A stretch of 64,000 bases of DNA, taken from contig NZ_QOIM01000033.1 of NCBI RefSeq assembly GCF_003323735.1, positions 1 through 64,000 on the forward strand, in the 5' to 3' direction. The notes beneath the pieces are model-generated. The model saw nothing but the letters and a program-made list of their open reading frames with translations, was not told the origin of the DNA and ran no database searches. Every line of letters begins with the position of its first letter. The stretch's first letter is position 1. A program made the position numbers and the translations under genes. Below are positions 37,686 to 47,842 of the stretch, one piece after another. This stretch comes from Streptomyces reniochalinae. Its GTDB lineage: Bacteria; Actinomycetota; Actinomycetes; Streptomycetales; Streptomycetaceae.

Positions 37686-37982
37686 CTACTCGTCGTCTTC
37701 GCCGTGGAACCGCCGCCGGACGGACAGCAACTCCACTTCGGGGCGTGCCGCGACCAGCCGCTCGCAGCGGTCGAGCACGTCGGTCAGGTGCCCCGCGTCC
37801 CCGGAGACCGCCGCCAGACCGATGCGGGCCCTGCGGTAGAGGTTTTGCTCACCCGTCTCCGCCACGCTCACCGCGTACTTGCGCTGCAACTCGGCGAGGA
37901 CGGGGCGGACGACGGAGCGCTTCTCCTTGAGCGAGTGCACGTCGCCGAGAAGCAGATCGAAGGACAGCGTCCCTACGTACAT
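37686..37982 (-). CDS. DUF503 protein (YlxP-like)
   Basis: A 98-residue DUF503 protein, recognised from MYVGTLSFDLLLGDVHSLKEKRSVVRP at its start and CERLVAARPEVELL near its end. The family is found between infB and rbfA in many Gram-positives and is thought to act in ribosome assembly, without a firm biochemical role. ATG at 37982 gives the family start, but no clear ribosome binding site precedes it. Confidence 0.93.
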   Translation of the reverse strand: MYVGTLSFDLLLGDVHSLKEKRSVVRPVLAELQRKYAVSVAETGEQNLYRRARIGLAAVSGDAGHLTDVLDRCERLVAARPEVELLSVRRRFHGEDDE

Positions 37983-38072
37983 ACAGTGCGGGTCATGCCA
38001 CCCGTGGGGCACTTGGGGCGCCGCCGGCGGCAGCCGGTGGCGTACGCGTCCCCCGCACCGTACACGCAACGG

Positions 38073-38115
38073 CCGGGGCCGATCGACGGAAATTACTTCC
38101 GCCGGTCGGCCCCGG
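38073..38115 (-). terminator. Strong hairpin between infB and DUF503
   Basis: CCGGGGCCGA (38073-38082) pairs with TCGGCCCCGG (38106-38115), and the inner TCGACGGAA/TTCCGCCGG can extend the stem with one or two mismatches around a short AT-rich loop. It follows the infB tail copy at 38130-38157. Confidence 0.65.
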
Positions 38116-38129
38116 ACCACGAGAGAGCG

Positions 38130-38157
38130 TCAGCCGCGAGGCTTCTCCCTCATCTCG
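38130..38157 (-). repeat. Duplicate of the infB 3' end
   Basis: This 28-base segment matches the last bases of infB including the stop (38215-38242) at 27 of 28 positions and would encode the same EMREKPRG-stop. It lies 85 bases downstream of the true infB end, between two hairpins. No gene frame leads into it. Confidence 0.85.
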
Positions 38158-38173
38158 CCCGCCCGTCGCCCGA

Positions 38174-38195
38174 CCACCACCCCTCCGGGTGGTGG
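38174..38195 (-). terminator. infB 3' hairpin
   Basis: CCACCACCC (38174-38182) and GGGTGGTGG (38187-38195) form a 9-bp stem with a 4-base loop, 19 bases past the infB stop. Confidence 0.65.
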
Positions 38196-38214
38196 CCCAG
38201 GCGGAAGGGAACCA

Positions 38215-41200
38215 TCAGCCGCGCGGCTTCTCCCTCATCTCGTAGGTGGCGATCACGTCGTCGACCTTGATGTCGTTGAAGTTGCCGAGGTTGATACCGC
38301 CCTCGAACCCTTCGCGGATCTCGGTGACGTCGTCCTTGAAGCGGCGCAGACCCTCGATGTTGAGGTTCTCCGCCACGACCTTGCCGTCGCGCACGACGCG
38401 GGCCTTGGTGTTGCGCCGCACCTCGCCGGAGCGGATGAGGACACCGGCGATGTTGCCCAGCTTGGACGAGCGGAAGATCTCGCGGATCTCCGCCGTACCC
38501 AGCTCGACCTCTTCGTACTCCGGCTTGAGCATGCCCTTGAGGGCCGCCTCGATCTCCTCGATCACCTGGTAGATGACCGAGTAGTAGCGGACGTCCACGC
38601 CCTCGCGCTCGGCCATCTGCGTCGCACGCCCCTCGGCGCGGACGTTGAAGCCGATGACGATGGCGTCGGAGCCCGTCGCCAGGTCGATGTCGGTCTCGGT
38701 GACCGCACCCACACCGCGGTGCAGGATGCGCAGGTCGACCTCTTCGCCGACGTCGAGCTGGAGCAGGGAGGACTCCAGGGCTTCCACCGAACCGGACGCG
38801 TCGCCCTTGATGATGAGGTTGAGCTGCTGCACCTCGCCCGCCTTGAGCACCTTGTCCAGGTCCTCCAGGGAGACGCGGCGGGTCCGCTTGGCGAAGGCGG
38901 CGTTGCGCTCGCGCGCCGCGCGCTTCTCGGCGATCTGCCGTGCCGTGCGGTCCTCGTCCACCACCAGGAAGTTGTCGCCGGCGCCCGGGACGTTGGTCAG
39001 ACCCAGCACCAGGACGGGGGTCGAGGGACCCGCTTCCTTGATGTTCTCGCCCTTGTCGTCGAGCATCGCGCGGACGCGGCCGTAGGCGTCGCCCACCACC
39101 ATCGTCTCGCCGACCTTGAGCGTGCCGCGCTGGACCAGCACGGTGGCCACGGCGCCGCGGCCGCGGTCGAGGTGGGCCTCGATCGCGAGGCCCTGTGCGT
39201 CCTGGTCGGGGTTGGCCCGCAGGTCGAGCGAGGCGTCCGCCGTGAGGACGACCGCCTCCAGCAGGTCCTCGATGTTCAGACCCTCGCGCGCGGAGATGTC
39301 GACGAACATCGTGTCGCCGCCGTACTCCTCGGCCACCAGCCCGTACTCGGTCAGCTGGCCGCGGACCTTGGTCGGGTCGGCACCCTCGACGTCGATCTTG
39401 TTGACCGCGACGACGATCGGGACCTCGGCCGCCTTGGCGTGGTTGAGCGCCTCGACGGTCTGCGGCATCACGCCGTCGTTCGCCGCGACCACGAGGATCG
39501 CGATGTCCGTCGACTTGGCACCACGGGCGCGCATGGCGGTGAACGCCTCGTGACCCGGGGTGTCGATGAAGGTGATCCGGCGCTCCTCGCCGTTCACCTC
39601 CGTCGCCGCCTGGTACGCACCGATGTGCTGGGTGATGCCGCCGGCCTCGCCCGCGATGACGTTGGTCTTGCGGATCGCGTCCAGCAGACGCGTCTTGCCG
39701 TGGTCGACGTGGCCCATGACGGTCACCACCGGCGGACGCGGCATGAGCGCCGTCTCGCCGCCCTCGTCCTCGCCGAACTCGATGTCGAAGGACTCGAGCA
39801 GCTCGCGGTCCTCCTCCTCCGGGCTGACGATCTGGACGACGTAGTTCATCTCGTCGCCGAGCAGCTGCAGCGTCTCGTCGGAGACGGACTGGGTCGCGGT
39901 GACCATCTCGCCCAGGTTGAACATCACCTGGACCAGCGACGCCGGGTTGGCGTTGATCTTCTCCGCGAAGTCCGTGAGCGAGGCACCACGCGACAGCCGG
40001 ACGGTCTCGCCCTTGCCGCGCGGCAGCATCACACCGCCGACGGACGGCGCCTGCATCTGCTCGTACTCCTGGCGCCTCTGCCGCTTCGACTTGCGGCCGC
40101 GACGCGCCGGGCCGCCGGGACGGCCGAAGGCACCCTGCGTGCCACCACGGCCACCGGGACCACCCGGACGACCGCCGAAGCCGGGACGACCGCCGCCACC
40201 CGGACGACCGGCGAAACCGCCGCCGCCACCAGGACGGCCACCGCCGCCGCCACCACCGGGGCGACCGCCGAAGCCGGGACGGCCACCGCCGCCGCCACCC
40301 GGACGGCCACCGCCGCCCGGACCGCCACGTCCCGGGCCCGGACGCGGACCCGCGGCCGGACGCTGCGGCATCATGCCGGGGTTCGGACGGTTACCGCCGG
40401 GGCGCGGACCGCCGCCCTGCGGGGCCTGCGGCCGCGGCATGTTGCCCGGCGAAGGACGCTGACCACCCGGGGCCTGCGGACGCGGGCCACCCTGGGCGCC
40501 GCCGCCACCGGGGCCCGGCTTGGGGGCACCCGGCTTCGGGGGCTGGCCCGGCTTGGGCGCGCCACCCGGACGGGGCGCCTGCGGACGCGCCATGCCGGTG
40601 GAGCCACCGGAGGTGAAGGGGTTGTTGCCCGGGCGCGGACCGGCCGGACGACCGCCCGGCTTGGGGGCCTGGCCCGGCTTGGCGCCCTGGCCGCCGCCCT
40701 GCGGACGGCCCTGGCCGCCCGGCCTCGGCGCCTGACCCGGCTTGGGGCCCTGGCTGCCGGGGCGCGGACCGCCCGGCTTCGGCCCGCTCGGGGCCGGCGG
40801 CGCCTGGAAGTCCGGCTTGGCCGGTGCGGCAGGCTGCGGACCCGGCTTGGGCCCGGGCTTGGGGCCCTGGCCCGGCTTCGGGGTCTCGGCGGGGGCCGCC
40901 TCACCCTGGGCGGGGCCCGGCGCGGGGGTGACCGGCTCCTCGGGCGCCGGCTGGGCCGGCTTGGGGCCTGGCTTGGGTGCGCCCGGCTTGGGTGCGCTCG
41001 CGCCCGGCTTGGGCGCCGCCGACCCGGGGGCGGCCTTCTTGGGCGCCGCGGGCTTCGCGGCGGACTTCTTCGCGCCACCGCTCGCGTCGAACGCGTCAGT
41101 CAGTTTTCGGACAACCGGCGCCTCGATCGTCGAGGACGCCGAACGGACGAATTCGCCGAGTTCCTGGAGCTTGGCCATGACGACCTTGCTCTCGACTCCA

Positions 41201-41238
41201 AGTTCCTTGGCGAGTTCGTATACCCGGACCTTAGCCAC
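38215..41238 (-). CDS. infB: Translation initiation factor IF-2
   Basis: IF-2 is the GTPase that places fMet-tRNA on the 30S subunit. The 1007-residue protein has an IF2N segment ([14 protein letters not shown]), a very long Pro/Gly/Arg-rich disordered stretch (about 60-400), a second IF2N-like part near 410-440, then the G domain with GHVDHGKT near 505, DTPGHEAF and NKID, and domains II-IV. GTG at 41238 is just after AAGGAG. It follows ylxR in the nusA operon. A copy of its 3' end lies downstream at 38130. Confidence 0.97.
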   Translation of the reverse strand: MAKVRVYELAKELGVESKVVMAKLQELGEFVRSASSTIEAPVVRKLTDAFDASGGAKKSAAKPAAPKKAAPGSAAPKPGASAPKPGAPKPGPKPAQPAPEEPVTPAPGPAQGEAAPAETPKPGQGPKPGPKPGPQPAAPAKPDFQAPPAPSGPKPGGPRPGSQGPKPGQAPRPGGQGRPQGGGQGAKPGQAPKPGGRPAGPRPGNNPFTSGGSTGMARPQAPRPGGAPKPGQPPKPGAPKPGPGGGGAQGGPRPQAPGGQRPSPGNMPRPQAPQGGGPRPGGNRPNPGMMPQRPAAGPRPGPGRGGPGGGGRPGGGGGGRPGFGGRPGGGGGGGRPGGGGGFAGRPGGGGRPGFGGRPGGPGGRGGTQGAFGRPGGPARRGRKSKRQRRQEYEQMQAPSVGGVMLPRGKGETVRLSRGASLTDFAEKINANPASLVQVMFNLGEMVTATQSVSDETLQLLGDEMNYVVQIVSPEEEDRELLESFDIEFGEDEGGETALMPRPPVVTVMGHVDHGKTRLLDAIRKTNVIAGEAGGITQHIGAYQAATEVNGEERRITFIDTPGHEAFTAMRARGAKSTDIAILVVAANDGVMPQTVEALNHAKAAEVPIVVAVNKIDVEGADPTKVRGQLTEYGLVAEEYGGDTMFVDISAREGLNIEDLLEAVVLTADASLDLRANPDQDAQGLAIEAHLDRGRGAVATVLVQRGTLKVGETMVVGDAYGRVRAMLDDKGENIKEAGPSTPVLVLGLTNVPGAGDNFLVVDEDRTARQIAEKRAARERNAAFAKRTRRVSLEDLDKVLKAGEVQQLNLIIKGDASGSVEALESSLLQLDVGEEVDLRILHRGVGAVTETDIDLATGSDAIVIGFNVRAEGRATQMAEREGVDVRYYSVIYQVIEEIEAALKGMLKPEYEEVELGTAEIREIFRSSKLGNIAGVLIRSGEVRRNTKARVVRDGKVVAENLNIEGLRRFKDDVTEIREGFEGGINLGNFNDIKVDDVIATYEMREKPRG

Positions 41239-41339
41239 TTCGCTCCTTACGGCCCGGGGGAGATCGTCCGCCGGACCTTCGCTACTGATGCATGGGCGTA
41301 CTCATCGCGTACTCATCGAGTGCTCATCGCAATCTCGAC

Positions 41340-41678
41340 CTACTTCCCACTCGCGAGGTACCTCTCCCGGTACGGACGCTCCGTACGGGCTTCTTTCGGT
41401 GCTTGTGCGCTGCGCTCCACCTGCTCGCGCAGCTGTGCGACGTCGAACGGTCCCGGACCCCGGAAGGCCCGGTTGAACGCCCGGCGCCGGACGGCCTGCT
41501 CAAGACAGGAGGGAACGGGGTGCAGATACGCACCCCGACCGGGCAGCCTACCGCGAAGATCGGGGATCACGCTGCCCCCGGTCAGCACCACTCGCAGCAG
41601 AGCGCCCTTGTCGGTGCACTCCCGGCAGCCCACGCAGGTCCGCTGAGGGCGCGACCGAGCGCGCGTCCGGCCAGACAC
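41340..41678 (-). CDS. YlxR (DUF448) RNA-binding protein
   Basis: A 112-residue basic protein with the family motif RTCVGCRE (about 13-20), then LLRVVLTGGSVIPDLRGRLPGRGAYLHP and CLEQAVRRRAFNRAF. YlxR-type proteins accompany nusA and infB and are thought to bind RNA; they have been linked to RNase P. GTG at 41678 is preceded, somewhat far, by GGGGAGG. It is the only small gene between nusA and infB; no L7Ae-like ylxQ gene is seen. Confidence 0.92.
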   Translation of the reverse strand: MSGRTRARSRPQRTCVGCRECTDKGALLRVVLTGGSVIPDLRGRLPGRGAYLHPVPSCLEQAVRRRAFNRAFRGPGPFDVAQLREQVERSAQAPKEARTERPYRERYLASGK

Positions 41679-41803
41679 TGATGAAGTCTACCTCCCCGAA
41701 GCCCCGTAACCCCGTGGGGGGTGAGGACGTCGTTACTCATTCGCAGCCGGAACGCAAGCACCCGACCACACACCGTGGCCGGATCCCGCGCAGGCGGCCG
41801 ATC

Positions 41804-42826
41804 TCAGTCCTGGTCAGCCACCTGGCTGGCGCCGTCACCCGCGCCGGCGGCGTCCGCCGTGTCCGGACGGATGTCGATGCGCCACCCGGTGAGCCGGGCG
41901 GCGAGCCGGGCGTTCTGCCCCTCCTTGCCGATGGCCAGGGACAGCTGGTAGTCGGGCACGGTGACGCGCGCCGACCTGGCGGCCAGGTCGATGATCTCCA
42001 CCTTGCTGACCCGTGCGGGCGAGAGCGCGTTGGCCACCAGATCCGCGGGCTCCTCCGACCAGTCCACGATGTCGATCTTCTCGCCGTGCAGCTCCGCCAT
42101 GACGTTGCGCACCCGGCCGCCCATCGGGCCGATGCAGGCCCCCTTGGCGTTGAGCCCCGAGCGCGTCGACCACACGGCGATCTTGGTGCGGTGACCGGCC
42201 TCGCGGGCGATGGCGGCGATCTCCACCGAACCGTCCGCGATCTCCGGGACCTCCAGCTCGAAGAGCTTCTTCACGAGGTTGGGGTGGGTGCGCGAAAGCG
42301 TCACGGAGGGACCGCGCACGCCCTTCGCCACCCGCACCACGTAGGTGCGCAGCCGGGTGCCGTGCGCGTAGTCCTCACCGGGCACCTGCTCCTGCGGGGG
42401 CAGGATCGCCTCCAGCTTGCCGATGTCCACCAGCACGCTCTTGGGGTCCTTGCCCTGCTGCACGACGCCCGCCACGACGTCGCCCTCGCGGCCCGCGTAC
42501 TCGCCGAAGGTGACCTCCTCCTCGGCGTCCCGCAGCCGCTGCAGGATGACCTGCTTGGCCGTCGTCGCGGCGATGCGGCCGAAACCGGTGGGGGTGTCGT
42601 CGAACTCCCGCGGCCGGGCGCCCTCTTCGAGCTCCTCGGCGCTCTCCTTCGCCCAGACCGTCACGTGCCCGGTCTTCTGGTTCAGCTCCACGCGGGCGTC
42701 GCGCCTGCTGCCCTCGGTGCGGTGGTACGCGATGAGGAGGGCCGACTCGATCGCCTCGACCAGCAGATCGAGGGAGATCTCCTTCTCCCTGACCAGCCCA
42801 CGCAGGGCACTCATGTCGATGTCCAC
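41804..42826 (-). CDS. nusA: Transcription termination/antitermination factor NusA
   Basis: NusA modulates RNA polymerase pausing, termination and rRNA antitermination (see the boxA site at 151-174). The 340-residue protein has the N-terminal RNAP-binding domain, an S1 domain ([11 protein letters not shown]), and two KH domains ([41 protein letters not shown]), without C-terminal acidic repeats, as usual in actinobacteria. GTG at 42826 begins two bases after the rimP stop, with the GAGGAGGAGG site lying inside the rimP tail. Confidence 0.97.
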   Translation of the reverse strand: MDIDMSALRGLVREKEISLDLLVEAIESALLIAYHRTEGSRRDARVELNQKTGHVTVWAKESAEELEEGARPREFDDTPTGFGRIAATTAKQVILQRLRDAEEEVTFGEYAGREGDVVAGVVQQGKDPKSVLVDIGKLEAILPPQEQVPGEDYAHGTRLRTYVVRVAKGVRGPSVTLSRTHPNLVKKLFELEVPEIADGSVEIAAIAREAGHRTKIAVWSTRSGLNAKGACIGPMGGRVRNVMAELHGEKIDIVDWSEEPADLVANALSPARVSKVEIIDLAARSARVTVPDYQLSLAIGKEGQNARLAARLTGWRIDIRPDTADAAGAGDGASQVADQD

Positions 42827-42828
42827 GG

Positions 42829-43401
42829 CTACGCCTCCTCCTCTTTCTCGTCGTCCTCGGCGGCTTCGGCGCCGTCAGCCGCGGACGTGGGCCGCGCTGC
42901 GCCGGCGGCGTCCGCGGCCTTGCGGTTGAACTCGATCTCGACCCGCGCCTTGGCGATCTCCTCGAACGCCAGGCGGCGGGATGTCGGCTTGCGCCCCTTG
43001 ACCCCCGGTACCTGGAGGTCGACACCCTCCTCGTCGACACCGACGATCCGGGCGGTCACCTCGCCGCCACCGGCCTCGGGGGTGAGCTGCGCCTTGACGA
43101 GCCGCCCGGTGGCGCGGCGGTAGTGCCGCTGCTCGGTCAGCGGGCGGTCGGCCCCGGGCGAGGTGACCTCCAGCACGTACGGGGCGCCGCCCATCGCGTC
43201 GCTCTCGTCGAGCAGTTCGGAGAAGGCACGGCTCAGCTCGGCGCAGGTGTCCAGCTGGACCCCGTCGTCAGCGTCCACGACGACGCGCAGCACGCGCCGC
43301 TTCCCGGCCGGGGTCACTGCGATCTCTTCGAGATCCAACCCCCTCTTGCTGACGAGCGGTTCCAGCAGTCCGCGCAGCCTCTCGCTCTGGGTGGTGCTCA
43401 T
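42829..43401 (-). CDS. rimP: Ribosome maturation factor RimP
   Basis: RimP assists 30S assembly. The 190-residue protein has [39 protein letters not shown] and [23 protein letters not shown], all family hallmarks, and an acidic C-terminal extension ending in Glu codons that serve as the nusA ribosome binding site. ATG at 43401 follows GAGGAG at a good distance. It is the first gene of the rimP-nusA-ylxR-infB operon; a TAGGCT -10-like hexamer lies upstream near 43468 on the minus strand. Confidence 0.95.
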   Translation of the reverse strand: MSTTQSERLRGLLEPLVSKRGLDLEEIAVTPAGKRRVLRVVVDADDGVQLDTCAELSRAFSELLDESDAMGGAPYVLEVTSPGADRPLTEQRHYRRATGRLVKAQLTPEAGGGEVTARIVGVDEEGVDLQVPGVKGRKPTSRRLAFEEIAKARVEIEFNRKAADAAGAARPTSAADGAEAAEDDEKEEEA

Positions 43402-43790
43402 CCGGGTGACTCCTCGGCCGCGTGTGCTGTTGTAGGGGGCCTCGTGACAGGGGCGTGTCGCCGCCCAAGCCTATCGTCTGTGGCGGGCTGCGCGGACCCG
43501 GTTGCCGAACGCGCGGCCGCGGGGACCGAGCCCTCGCGGTGAGCCGCCCGGCCGACAGCGTCACGTGTGCCGCCTCAGGTGTCCGGTGTGCGGCGTCCGG
43601 GTGCGCGCGCGTCTGCCGCGGGGTGGCCCGCGGCAGCACGGAGGAGGGGCCCGGGTACTCTCGCGGGGCGGTGAGCGGCGTGCCGCCACGGCGCCCCGGG
43701 TCCGGCCCCCGTCCCGCGCGTACCCGCCCACCGGGCCGTCCGCCCGTCCCCGCCCGAGCCGAGCCCGCCGTCCACCTCCAGGGAGTGCCC
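43402..43790. promoter_or_regulatory. Divergent rimP/lipoprotein intergenic region
   Basis: This 389-base gap holds the rimP-operon promoter on one side and that of the Tat-lipoprotein gene on the other. A TAGGCT hexamer (43468-43473, minus strand) is a possible -10 without a good -35. The rest is very GC-rich, and I see no gene or hairpin of note. Confidence 0.35.
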
Positions 43791-44477
43791 ATGTCGCTCA
43801 CGCCGCCACCGGCAGCGGCCCGGCCGCGCCGCAGGTCGCTGCTGACCGGCGCGCTCGGTGCCGGTGGCGCGGCTCTCGCGCTGCCGCTCACCGCGGGCTG
43901 TACGGACGGGAGGGCCGGCACGGACGACGCGGCTTACCGGGAAGGGGCCGCACGCCTGCGCGACCGCGCGGCCCGCGACAGCGAGCATCTGCTGGCCCGC
44001 TACGACGGCACCGTCACGGTGCACCCCGCCACGGCCGAGCGGCTGCGCCCGCTGCGCGCGGAGGTCGCCCGGCACGCCAGGGTGCTGCGCGGCAGCGAGT
44101 CCGGCACCGGCTCCCCCTCCCCCGCACCGTCCGCGTCAGACGGCTCCTCCTCCCCCTCGGGCCCGCCCCGGCGGGAGGGGGAGCCGGACAGCGGCGCCGG
44201 CCCCAAGCCGTCGGGGAAGCCGCCCAGCCCGGACACCTCCTCGGTCCCCGAGGACGAGAAGAAGGCCCTCGCCGCGCTCGCCGAAGCCGAGCGCCGGCTC
44301 TCCTCCGCGCGGATGAAGGCGCTGGCCGGGGCGGAGCCCCAGGTCGCCAGGGTGCTCGCCTCGATAGCCGCCTGCGGTGCGGCGCACAGCCTCCTGCTCG
44401 ACGAGCACGGCAAGGCCCCGGGCGACGGAGAAGGCGGCCAGGACGGCGGAAAGGGCGAGGAGGCGACGGACGGATGA
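43791..44477 (+). CDS. Tat-type lipoprotein
   Basis: A 228-residue exported protein. The start RPRRRSLLTGALGAGGAAL followed by LPLTAGC (lipobox, Cys37) is a twin-arginine signal with a lipidation site. The mature part has a helical region (AERLRPLRAEVARHARVL), a Ser/Pro-rich linker, and a helical C-terminal part (ALAALAEAERRLSSARMKAL; VARVLASIAACGAAHSLLL), suggesting a ferritin-like four-helix fold split by the linker. ATG at 43791 follows AGGGAG. The stop overlaps the start of the DUF4439 gene (ATGA). Confidence 0.85.
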   Translation: MSLTPPPAAARPRRRSLLTGALGAGGAALALPLTAGCTDGRAGTDDAAYREGAARLRDRAARDSEHLLARYDGTVTVHPATAERLRPLRAEVARHARVLRGSESGTGSPSPAPSASDGSSSPSGPPRREGEPDSGAGPKPSGKPPSPDTSSVPEDEKKALAALAEAERRLSSARMKALAGAEPQVARVLASIAACGAAHSLLLDEHGKAPGDGEGGQDGGKGEEATDG

Positions 44478-44953
44478 CGGAACTGAGCGCCGTACAGGCC
44501 GCGTTGCGCGCCGAACACGCCGCCGTCTACGGCTACGGAGTCGTCGGCGGACGCATAGACCCCGACCGCAAGAGCCAGGTGCGCGAGTGCTACGACGCCC
44601 ACCGCTCCCGCCGGGACGCGCTGCGCCGCACGGTCCGCTCGCTGGGCGGCGACCCGGAGCCGGCCGCCGCCGCGTACGCGCTGCCCTTCGCCGTGCCCGA
44701 CAGCGACGCCGCCGTGCGCCTCGCGGCCCAGTTGGAGGACCGCCTCGCGGGGGTGTACGCCGACCTGGTGCGGGCAAGCGAGGGGAGGCGGCGGCGTGCG
44801 GCCGCCGACGCGCTGCGCGAGGCCGCGGTCCGCTCGGTGCGCTGGAAGGGCAGCGGCGTCGCCTTCCCCGGCCTCACCGAACTGGGAGCCGGAGAAGCGC
44901 CCGCCTCGCCCTCCGGCGGGCCGGACGGCTCGGGCACCCCCGACGCCCTGTGA
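44474..44953 (+). CDS. DUF4439 ferritin-like protein
   Basis: A 159-residue protein with TELSAVQAALRAEHAAVYGYGVVGGR and further helices (YDAHRSRRDALRRTVRSLG; LAAQLEDRLAGVYADLVRAS), the DUF4439 ferritin-like pattern with Glu/His residues able to bind metal. ATG at 44474 overlaps the upstream lipoprotein stop, so the two are made together and probably interact; the partner is exported while this one has no signal. Function unknown. Confidence 0.85.
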   Translation: MTELSAVQAALRAEHAAVYGYGVVGGRIDPDRKSQVRECYDAHRSRRDALRRTVRSLGGDPEPAAAAYALPFAVPDSDAAVRLAAQLEDRLAGVYADLVRASEGRRRRAAADALREAAVRSVRWKGSGVAFPGLTELGAGEAPASPSGGPDGSGTPDAL

Positions 44954-45039
44954 CCGTCGTGACCGTCCCCGGCCGCCCGCAGAACCCGCTGCCCCCAGAC
45001 CCCACTGTCGTGTCGCGCTGACGAAAGGTCCGCCCCGGA

Positions 45040-45993
45040 ATGGCTTCCGTGCTGCCCCTCGACCCCCCGCAGCGGCTCGTACGCGCCCTGGAGGCGCAAC
45101 CGGACCCGGAGGTGGCCGACGCCGCACGGACCTGGCTGCGGGGGCTGCCCCCGCTGCTACGGCGATGGCTGGAGCAGTGGGATCTGGAAGCGGAACGGGT
45201 GGTGACACCGGGCGGACGCAGCAGCCTCGTCGTGCTGGTCAGGCAGGCGGACGGCACACCAGGCGCGCTGAAACTGTTCGCCCCGCAGGAGGCGCCGGCG
45301 CCCGTGCGGGCGGCCCGCGAGCACGAGACCCTGACCGCCTGGCACGGGCTGGGCGCCGTGCAGGTGCTGCGCGCTGCCGAGGAGGAGGGCGTACTGCTGC
45401 TGGAGCGGCTGCGGTGCGAGGTGTCGCTGCGGTCGCTGCCGGAGGCCAAGGCCACTTTGGAGGCCGTCTCCGTCGTCCGGCGCCTGTGGGTACCGCCGCC
45501 TGCCGGGCACCGTCTGGAGACGGTGGCGGCGCACACGGCGGACGAGGCGGCGGCGATGCGTACCGCCGTGCCCCCGGACGCGGAACCGCTGGTGGCCGCG
45601 GCACTGGAGGCCCGCGAGGCGATGCTGGCCGAGCCGGCGCCCGGGCCCGACGTGCTGCTGCACGGCGACTTCCGGCAGGGCGCCGTGCTGGCCGCCGCCC
45701 TGCCCGAACAGCGGGCCCGCTGGCTGACCGTGGGCCCCGACCCCCTCGTCGGCGAACCCGCCTACGACCTGGCGCGGCTGGTGCGCGACCGGCTGCACGA
45801 CCTGATGGCGTCCACCGGCTCGGCGGCCGCCACCCGCAGACGCGTCAACAAACTCGCCGACTCCCTCGACGTACCGCGCGAGCGCGTGCGCCAGTGGGCC
45901 CTCTACCGCGCGGTCGAGTCCGCCTGCCGCCACCACGCGTCGGGCAACGGGCCGGACGCCGAGATGCTTTTGGAGTTCGCCGCCTGGCTGTGA
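45040..45993 (+). CDS. Kinase-fold (APH-like) protein lacking catalytic residues
   Basis: A 317-residue protein of the aminoglycoside/hydroxyurea phosphotransferase fold. The ATP-lysine strand (GALKLF, K79), the helix glutamate and the GPDPLVGEPAYDLARLVRD tail resemble APH(6)-type enzymes. However, the catalytic loop reads HGDFRQGAV (Asn replaced by Ala215) and the DPKP aspartate is Gly232. It is therefore probably a pseudokinase or unusual enzyme, and streptomycin resistance should not be assumed. ATG at 45040, weak site upstream. Convergent with proS across a strong hairpin. Confidence 0.82.
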   Translation: MASVLPLDPPQRLVRALEAQPDPEVADAARTWLRGLPPLLRRWLEQWDLEAERVVTPGGRSSLVVLVRQADGTPGALKLFAPQEAPAPVRAAREHETLTAWHGLGAVQVLRAAEEEGVLLLERLRCEVSLRSLPEAKATLEAVSVVRRLWVPPPAGHRLETVAAHTADEAAAMRTAVPPDAEPLVAAALEAREAMLAEPAPGPDVLLHGDFRQGAVLAAALPEQRARWLTVGPDPLVGEPAYDLARLVRDRLHDLMASTGSAAATRRRVNKLADSLDVPRERVRQWALYRAVESACRHHASGNGPDAEMLLEFAAWL

Positions 45994-45994
45994 C

Positions 45995-46020
45995 CGGGGC
46001 CCCGGCACGGCGGGGCCCCG
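45995..46020. terminator. Bidirectional hairpin terminator
   Basis: CGGGGCCCCG (45995-46004) and CGGGGCCCCG (46011-46020) are self-complementary arms of a 10-bp stem with a 6-base loop, between the convergent APH-like gene and proS. Confidence 0.75.
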
Positions 46021-46030
46021 CACGGGTGGG

Positions 46031-47740
46031 TCAGTCCCGGGTGAGGCGGGCGACCGCCTCGTCGACGGGCAGCTCCTCGCGCTCGCCGGTACGCCGGTCC
46101 TTCAGCTCCACGAGGCCGTCCTTGATGCCGCGCCCGGCGATCAGGATGGTCGGGACGCCGATCAGCTCTGCGTCGGTGAACTTCACGCCGGGAGAGACGC
46201 CTGCGCGGTCGTCGACCAGTACGCGGACGCCCGCCGCGCCGAGCCGCTCGGCGATCTCGAGCGCCGCCTCGGTCTGCTGCGCCTTGCCCGCCGCCACGAC
46301 GTGCACGTCGGCGGGGGCGATCTCGCGGGGCCAGCACAGCCCCTGCTCGTCGGCGTTCTGCTCGGCGAGCACGGCGACCGCGCGGGAGACGCCGATGCCG
46401 TAGGAGCCCATCGTGACGCGGACCGGCTTGCCGTTCTGGCCGAGCACGTCCAGCTCGAACGCGTCGGCGTACTTGCGGCCGAGCTGGAAGATGTGGCCGA
46501 TCTCGATGGCGCGGTCGAGCTCGATGCCCGCGCCGCAGTTCGGGCAGGGGTCGCCGGGCTCGACGACGACCACGTCGAGGTACTGGTCGACCTCGAAGTC
46601 GCGGCCGCAGACCACGTTGCGGGCGTGCTTGCCCTCCTCGTTGGCGCCGGTGACCCACGCGGTGCCCGGGGCGACGCGCGGGTCGGCCAGGTAGCGGAAG
46701 GCCTTGCCCGCCATGCCGCCCTGGGGGCCGATGTAGCCGCGGACCAGATCGTCACGGCCCTCGAAGTCCTCGGCCGTGACGACCTCGACCTCGGCGGGCG
46801 CCAGGTGCTCGGCGAGCTTGCCCAGGTCGACCTCGCGGTCACCGGGGACGCCGACCGCGGTGATCTCGCCGTCGACTTTCACCAGCAGGTTCTTCAGCGT
46901 GGCGGACGCGGGCACGCCCAGGTGCGCGGCGAGGGTCTCAATGGTGGGGGTGTCCGGCGTGTCCAGCTTCTCCACCGGTCCGTGGCCCTCCGTGGAGGCG
47001 GGCCGCACGGTGACCGAGACGGCCTCGGTGTTGGCCGCGTAACCGCACTGCGGGCACTGCACGAAGGTGTCCTCACCGGCCGCCGCGGGCGCGAGGAACT
47101 CCTCGGAGGCCGAGCCCCCCATGGCACCGGAGACCGCCGAGACGATCCGGTAGTCCAGACCGAGACGGTCGAAGATGCGCTGGTAGGCGACGCGGTGGGC
47201 CGCGTAGGACTCGGCCAGCGCCTCGTCCGACACGTCGAAGGAGTAGGAGTCCTTCATGGTGAACTCGCGGCCCCGCAGGATGCCGGAGCGGGGGCGGGCC
47301 TCGTCGCGGTACTTCGTCTGGATCTGGTAGATCGTGACCGGCAGGTCCTTGTACGAGGTGCACTGGTCCTTGACGACCTGCGTGAAGATCTCCTCGTGGG
47401 TGGGGCCCAGCAGGTAGTCGCCACCCTTGCGGTCCTTGAGCCGGAAGAGCAGGTCGCCGTACTCCTCGTAGCGGCCCGAGACCTCGTAGGGCTCCTTGGG
47501 CAGCAGCGCCGGGAGCAGCACCTCCTGGCCGCCGATCGCGTCCATCTCCTCGCGGACGACGCGGGTGACGTTCTCCAGCACCTGCTTGCCCAGCGGCAGC
47601 CACGTCCAGATACCGGCGGCGGTACGGCGGACGTACCCGGCGCGGACCAGCAGCTTGTGGCTGAGCGTCTCGGCGTCGGCCGGGTCGTCGCGCAGCGTCT
47701 TCAGCATCGACCGGGACAAACGCTGGACACGGGCTGCCAT
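46031..47740 (-). CDS. proS: Prolyl-tRNA synthetase
   Basis: ProRS charges tRNA-Pro. The 569-residue protein is the bacterial type, with class II motifs ([42 protein letters not shown]-type motif 2 as [18 protein letters not shown]), an editing INS domain between motifs 2 and 3 (about 225-390), and a C-terminal anticodon domain. ATG at 47740 has AGGAG upstream; the longer frame lacks a site. A tandem GACGGAACTC pair and a TAGGCT hexamer upstream (minus strand, 47805-47810) mark the likely promoter region. Confidence 0.96.
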   Translation of the reverse strand: MAARVQRLSRSMLKTLRDDPADAETLSHKLLVRAGYVRRTAAGIWTWLPLGKQVLENVTRVVREEMDAIGGQEVLLPALLPKEPYEVSGRYEEYGDLLFRLKDRKGGDYLLGPTHEEIFTQVVKDQCTSYKDLPVTIYQIQTKYRDEARPRSGILRGREFTMKDSYSFDVSDEALAESYAAHRVAYQRIFDRLGLDYRIVSAVSGAMGGSASEEFLAPAAAGEDTFVQCPQCGYAANTEAVSVTVRPASTEGHGPVEKLDTPDTPTIETLAAHLGVPASATLKNLLVKVDGEITAVGVPGDREVDLGKLAEHLAPAEVEVVTAEDFEGRDDLVRGYIGPQGGMAGKAFRYLADPRVAPGTAWVTGANEEGKHARNVVCGRDFEVDQYLDVVVVEPGDPCPNCGAGIELDRAIEIGHIFQLGRKYADAFELDVLGQNGKPVRVTMGSYGIGVSRAVAVLAEQNADEQGLCWPREIAPADVHVVAAGKAQQTEAALEIAERLGAAGVRVLVDDRAGVSPGVKFTDAELIGVPTILIAGRGIKDGLVELKDRRTGEREELPVDEAVARLTRD

Positions 47741-47842
47741 GGGGACTCCTGCTCGGGGCGGTACTGGCGACATCGACGGAACTCGACGGAACTCGTCGAG
47801 GCGGAGCCTATCCGCCCGGACCGACCGCACGGAAACCGAATG

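Noticed and set aside
37879-41646. 1255-codon plus-strand frame
   Set aside because: Antisense to infB; low-complexity shadow of the IF-2 Pro/Gly/Arg region.
45040-45993. Streptomycin resistance kinase
   Set aside because: Catalytic Asn and Asp positions are replaced; no resistance cluster nearby.
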